In this document: positions 24,401 to 30,400 of the stretch, piece after piece | Layout: each line of letters begins with the position of its first letter | Numbering within the stretch: position 1 is the first letter of the stretch | NCBI RefSeq assembly: GCF_004364325.1 | Contig: NZ_SOCP01000009.1 | Location: 310,001 to 374,000 of the forward strand | Direction: 5' to 3' | DNA: 64,000 nt | From: Actinophytocola oryzae | GTDB taxonomy: Bacteria; Actinomycetota; Actinomycetes; Mycobacteriales; Pseudonocardiaceae | The notes under the pieces: generated by a model | What the model was told of the DNA's origin: nothing | Database searches by the model: none | Seen by the model: the letters and a program-made list of their open reading frames with translations, nothing else | Position numbers and translations under genes: made by a program

Positions 24401-27400
24401 GCCACCGGACCAGGCGGCTGCGGGTCAGCCATGCCTTCCACTCGCCGCTGATGGCCCCGATGCTCGCCGAGTTCCGCGAGGTGGCGGCCCGCCTGGACTA
24501 CCACCCCGCGGCCGTCCCGATCGTGTCCACCGTGACCGGCGAACCGGCCCGCGTGGACGACCCGGAGTACTGGGTGCGTCAGGTCCGCGAGCCGGTGCGG
24601 TTCGCGGCGGCCGTGGCGCGGATCGTCGCCGACGGGGCCGTGACGCTCGTGGAGCTGGGCCCCGACGGCTCGCTGTCGGCCGCCTCGCGTGAGGTCGCGG
24701 AGGACCGGGCCGCGGTCGTGCCCGTGCTGCGCCGCGACGTCCCGGAGGAGGTGGCCGCCACCCGTGCGGCCGCGGCGTTGGCCGTGCGCGGGGTGCCGGT
24801 GCGGATGGCCGAGCTGTTCGCTGGCACGGGTGCGCGGCGGGTCGAGCTGCCCACCTACGCGTTCCAGCACCGGCACTACTGGCCACAGGGCCTGCGGCTG
24901 ATGTCCGGCGGCCTCGGCGCGCTCGGCCTGACCCCCGCGGGTCACCCGCTGCTTGCCGCGTCGGTGGACCTGACCGGGAGCGGCGGGCACGTGTTCACCG
25001 GGAGCCTGTCGGTGGAGACGCATGCGTGGCTGGCCGACCATGCGGTGCTCGGGGCGGTGGTCGTGCCCGGGACGGCGTTGCTGGAGCTGGCCGTGCACGC
25101 CGCGGGCGAGGTCGGCTGTGGGCAGGTGGCGGAGCTGACGCTGCAGACCCCGCTGGTGCTGCCCGAGCGCGGTGCGGTGCGCATCCAGGTGGCGGTGGGG
25201 TCCCCGGCCGAGGACGGCACCCGACCGCTGACCGTGCACGCCCGGCCGGACGACGACGGCGGCGACCCGTGGACCGCGATAGCCACGGGCACGGCCGCGC
25301 CGGCCGCGCCCACCGCCGAGCCGCTGGGGGAGTGGCCGCCACCCGGTGCGGCCCCGGTCGACCTGGACGGCTTCTACGACCGCGCGGCAGACGACGGCTT
25401 CGTCTACGGATCGGCCTTCCAGGGCTTGGTGACGGCGTGGTGCCGAGGGGAGGAGGTGTTCGCCGAGACCGAGCTGCCGGAGGAACACCGGGGCGCGGCA
25501 GCCGCGTTCGGACTGCACCCGGCGCTGTTGGACGCCGCGCTGCAGGCAGTCGGCCTCGGCGGCGGCGACCTGGCAGGCGGACGTCTGCCGTTCTCGTGGC
25601 GCGGCGTCGCCCTGCACGCCGCGGGCGCCGCGTCCCTGCGGGTGCGCCTGGCCCCGGCCGGGTCGGGCGCGGTGTCGCTGACCGTCACGGACGCGACCGG
25701 CACCCCGGTGGCCACGGTCGGGTCGCTGGTGCTCCGCGCCCCCGACCGCCTCGGCGCCCCGGCCGCGGGCGCGGCCGTGTTCGGACTGGACTGGATCCCG
25801 ATCACCCCGGGAACGCCGGAACCCGGCCTGCTCCTCGGCGACCTCCCAGGCGTGGACCTACCGACGCCGGCCGCCATCCCGACCGATCCGGCCTCGCCCA
25901 GCCTGACGCCACCCGCGAGCGCGGCAGGCACCCTCTACCTCCCCGTCGCCGCGCGGCCCGGCCCGGTGCCGGTCGCCGTGCGCGAGGCCACGTCCCGGAC
26001 ACTCGCCCTGCTCCAGGACGGGCTCGCCGGCACCGACACGCGGCTGGTCGTCGTCACGCGTGGTGCCATGGGTGAGGACCCCGACCCCGCACTGGCGGCC
26101 GTCTGGGGGTTGGTCCGGTCCGCGCAGTCCGAGCACCCCGGCCGCATCGTGCTCGCCGACCTCGACGCCGACCCCGCCTCGGCCGCCGCGCTGCCCGCCG
26201 CCGTGGCCAGTGGTGAACCCCAGCTGGTGGTGCGTGACGGCACCGCGACCGCACCCAGGCTGACCCGGCTGCCTACGGCGGGCCCCACCGAGTGGCACCC
26301 CGACGGCACGGTCCTCATCACCGGCGGCACCGGTGGCCTCGGCTCACTCGTCGCCCGCCACCTGGTCACCACGCACGGGATCCGGCGGCTCGTCCTCGTC
26401 GGCAGGCGTGGGCCGGACGCGCCCGGCGCGGCCGAACTGCGCGACGAGCTGACCGCGCTCGGCGCCGACGTCACCGTCGCCGCCTGCGCGGTCGAGGACC
26501 GCGACGCCCTGGCCGCTCTCCTCGGCACCGTCCCCGACCTCACCACCGTGATCCACGCGGCAGGTGTGCTCGACGACGGCATCCTCGCCTCGCTCACCCC
26601 CGAACGGCTCGACCGCGTCCTCGCGCCCAAGGTCGACGCAGCCTGGCACCTCCACGAACTCGTCGGCGACGCCGAGCTGGTCCTGTTCTCCTCCGTCGCG
26701 GGCACCCTCGGCGCCGCGGGCCAGGGCAACTACGCCGCCGCCAACGCCGCCCTCGACGCCATCGCCACCCGCCGCCGCGCCGCCGGGCTCCCCGCCCGCT
26801 CCCTCGCCTGGGGTGCCTGGGCCCGCACCGGCGGCATGACCGGCACCCTCGCCGCCGCCGACCTCGCCAGGATGGCGCGCGCCGGCATGCCACCGCTCAC
26901 CGAGGAGCAGGGGCTCGCCCTCCTCGACACCGGCACCGACGCCACGGTCACCCTGCCCATGCGGCTGGACCTGCCCACCCTGCGCCGCGCACCCGAGCTG
27001 CCGCACCTGTTCCGCGGCCTCGTCCGCACCCAGCCCCGCCGTGCCGCCGCAGGCGGCGGTGACCTGCTCCGCGCCCTGGCCGGGCTCTCTCCCACCGACC
27101 GCCTGCGGCTGATCCTCGACCAGGTCCGCACGCAGGTCGCCCAGGTGCTCGGGCACGACGGCGTCGCCGAGATCGCCCCCGACCGGGCCTTCAGCGACAT
27201 CGGGTTCGACTCGCTGACCGCCGTGGAGCTGCGCAACACCCTCTCCGCCGCCACCGGCCTGCGGCTGCCCGCCACCCTCGTGTTCGACTACCCCACCCCC
27301 ACGGCCCTCGCCGAGCACATCGTCGGCGAGGTCACCGGCGCCGGTGACGTCCCGGCCGAGCCCGTCCGCGCCACCCCGGTCGACGACGACCCGGTCGTCA

Positions 27401-30400
27401 TCGTCGGGATGAGCTGCCGCTACCCCGGCGGGGTCGGCTCGCCCTCGGACCTGTGGCGGCTGGTCGCCGACGGCGTCGACGCCACCACCGAGTTCCCGAC
27501 CGACCGCGGCTGGGTGCTCGGCGACCCGGCCGAGCTGGGCATCGGCGAGGAGGTCCTGCGTGGCGGCTTCCTCCACGACGCGGCGGACTTCGACGCCGAC
27601 TTCTTCGGCATGAGCCCGCGTGAGGCCCTCGCCACCGACGCCCAGCAGCGGCTGCTGCTGGAGGCCTCCTGGGAGGCACTCGAACGCGCGGGCGTGCCGC
27701 CGAGGACCCTGCGCGGCAGCCGCACCGGCGTGTTCGTCGGCGTCATGTACAGCGACTACGGGATGCTGCTGCAGGGCTCGGCCGACACCGGCGGCTACCA
27801 GGGCAACGGCAGCGCGGGCAGCGTCGCCTCCGGCCGGGTCGCCTACACCCTCGGGCTGGAGGGCCCCGCGGTCACCGTGGACACGGCCTGCTCGTCGTCG
27901 CTGGTCGCCCTGCACCTCGCGAGCCAGTCGCTGCGGACCGGGGAGAGCACGCTCGCCCTCGCGGGCGGGGTCACCGTGATGGCCACCCCGACCCCCTTCG
28001 CCGAGTTCGCCGCGCAGCGCGGGCTGTCCTCCGACGGGCGGTGCAAGTCCTTCGGCGACGGCGCGGACGGCGTGGCCTGGTCCGAGGGCGTCGGGCTGCT
28101 CGTGCTGGAGCGGCTGTCCGACGCGCGACGCAACGGGCACGAGGTGCTGGCGGTCGTGCGCGGCTCCGCGGTGAACTCCGACGGCGCGTCGAACGGCCTC
28201 ACGGCACCCAACGGCCCGGCACAGCGACGAGTCATCCGCCAGGCCCTGGCGGCCGCGGGACTTCGGCCGGCCGAGGTGGACGTCGTCGAGGCACACGGCA
28301 CCGGCACGACCCTGGGTGATCCCATCGAGGCGCAGGCACTCCTGGCCACCTACGGCCAGGACCGGGAGATCCCGCTGCTGCTGGGTTCGGTCAAGTCGAA
28401 CCTCGGCCACACGCAGGCCGCCGCCGGGGTCGCCGGGGTGATCAAGATGGTCGAGGCCATGCGCCACGGCCGAGTCCCGCGCTCACTGCACGCCGACACC
28501 CCGTCCACCCGCGTCGACTGGACCGAGGGGCGCGTCGAGCTGGTCACCGAGACCACCGACTGGCCCGACCTCGACCGGCCGCGCCGCGCGGGCGTGTCCT
28601 CCTTCGGCATCAGCGGCACCAACGCCCACGTCCTGCTCGAACACGTGCCCGCCGTCCCGGTCGACCACGTCGACGGCCCGGTGCCGTGGACGCTGTCCGG
28701 CCGGACACCCGACGCGTTGCGGGCCCAGGCCCGCGGCCTGCTCGCACACCTCACCGGCCACCCCGACCTCCACCCGACCGGCGTGGCCGCGGCGCTCGCC
28801 GGGCGCACGGCGTTCGAGCACCGGGCCGTCGTGCTCGGCGCCGACGACACCGAGCTGCGCACCCGCCTCGCCGCGCTCGCCGCGGGCGACTCGGTGCCCG
28901 GCCTGTTCACCGGGGAGGCCAGGAACACCCCGCGACTCGCGTTCCTGTTCGCCGGCCAGGGCGCCCAGCGGCCCGGTATGGGCACCGACCTCGCCGCCCG
29001 GTTCCCGGTCTACGCCAGGGCTCTGGACGAGGTGCTCGCCGCGCTCGACGCCGAACTCGGCGCGGGCGTGCCGCTGCGGGTGGTGCTCGCCGCCGGTGCC
29101 GACACGCCCGAGGCCGAGCTGCTGGACCGCACCGAGTACACCCAGCCCGCCCTCTTCGCCGTCGAGGTGGCGCTCCACCGGCTGGTCGAGTCGCTCGGCA
29201 TCGTGCCGGAGCGGCTCGTCGGGCACTCCGTCGGCGAGATCGCCGCCGCCCACGTGGCCGGTGTGCTGTCACTGCCCGACGCGGCCACCCTGGTCGTCGC
29301 CAGAGGCCGGCTCATGCAGGCGCTGCCGCCTGGCGGCGCGATGGCCGCGATCCAGGCGAGCGAGGACGAGGTCGCGGCGGTCCTGTCCGGGGCCGTCGAC
29401 CTCGCCGCCGTCAACGGGCCCGCCTCGGTGGTCGTCGCGGGGGAGCGGGACGCGGTCGAGGACGTCGCCGCGTTGTTCGCCGCCCAGGGCCGCAAGGTCC
29501 GCAGGCTGCGGGTCGCCCACGCCTTCCACTCGCCCCTCATGGCGCCCATGCTCGACGAGTTCCGCGCCGTGCTCGAACGGCTGCGGTTCGGCGCCGCCCG
29601 GGTGCCGGTCGTGTCGACCGTGACCGGTGAGCCCGCGCCGCTCGACACCCCGGACCACTGGGTCGCCCACGCCCGCCGGGCCGTGCGCTTCGGTGACGCG
29701 GTCCGCTGGTGCGCCACCCACGGCACCGGCGGCTTCCTGGAGCTGGGCCCGGACAGCACCCTCACGGCGATGGCCGCGGACAGCGTCGGTGACGCCCTCG
29801 CCGTGCCGCTGCTGCGTGCCGGCCGCGACGAGGTGGACGCCGCGCTCGGCGCGCTGGCCCGGCTGCACGTCGGCGGCGTGCCCCTGGACTGGGCGGCGGC
29901 ACTGCCAGAGGGCCGTCCCGTGCCGCTGCCCACCTATGCCTTCCAGCACCGCAGGTTCTGGCCGACCGCCACGGCCGTGGCAGGGGACGCCACCGCCATC
30001 GGGCTCGCCACCGCGGGTCACCCGCTGCTGGGTGCCGGTGTGGAGCTGCCCGACTCGGCCGGCTACCTGTTCACCGGCAGGCTTTCCCTGCGCACCCACC
30101 CCTGGCTCGGCGACCACGCGCTGTTCGGCACCGCGCTGGTGCCCGGCGCGGCACTGCTGGAGCTGGCCGTGCGTGCCGGCGACCAGGTCGGCTGCGGCGC
30201 CGTGCGCGAGCTGACCATGGAGGTCCCGCTCGTGCTGCCCGAGGAGGGCGCCGTGCGGGTCCAGGTCGCCGTCGGCGGTCCGGACGAGGCGGGGGAGCGG
30301 TCGGTGCGGCTGTACTCGCGTGCCGACGCCGACTGGGTGCGGGTCGCGAGCGGGACGCTGACCACCGAGGTGGCCCGCGCCGAGGCGCTGCCGGGGGCCT

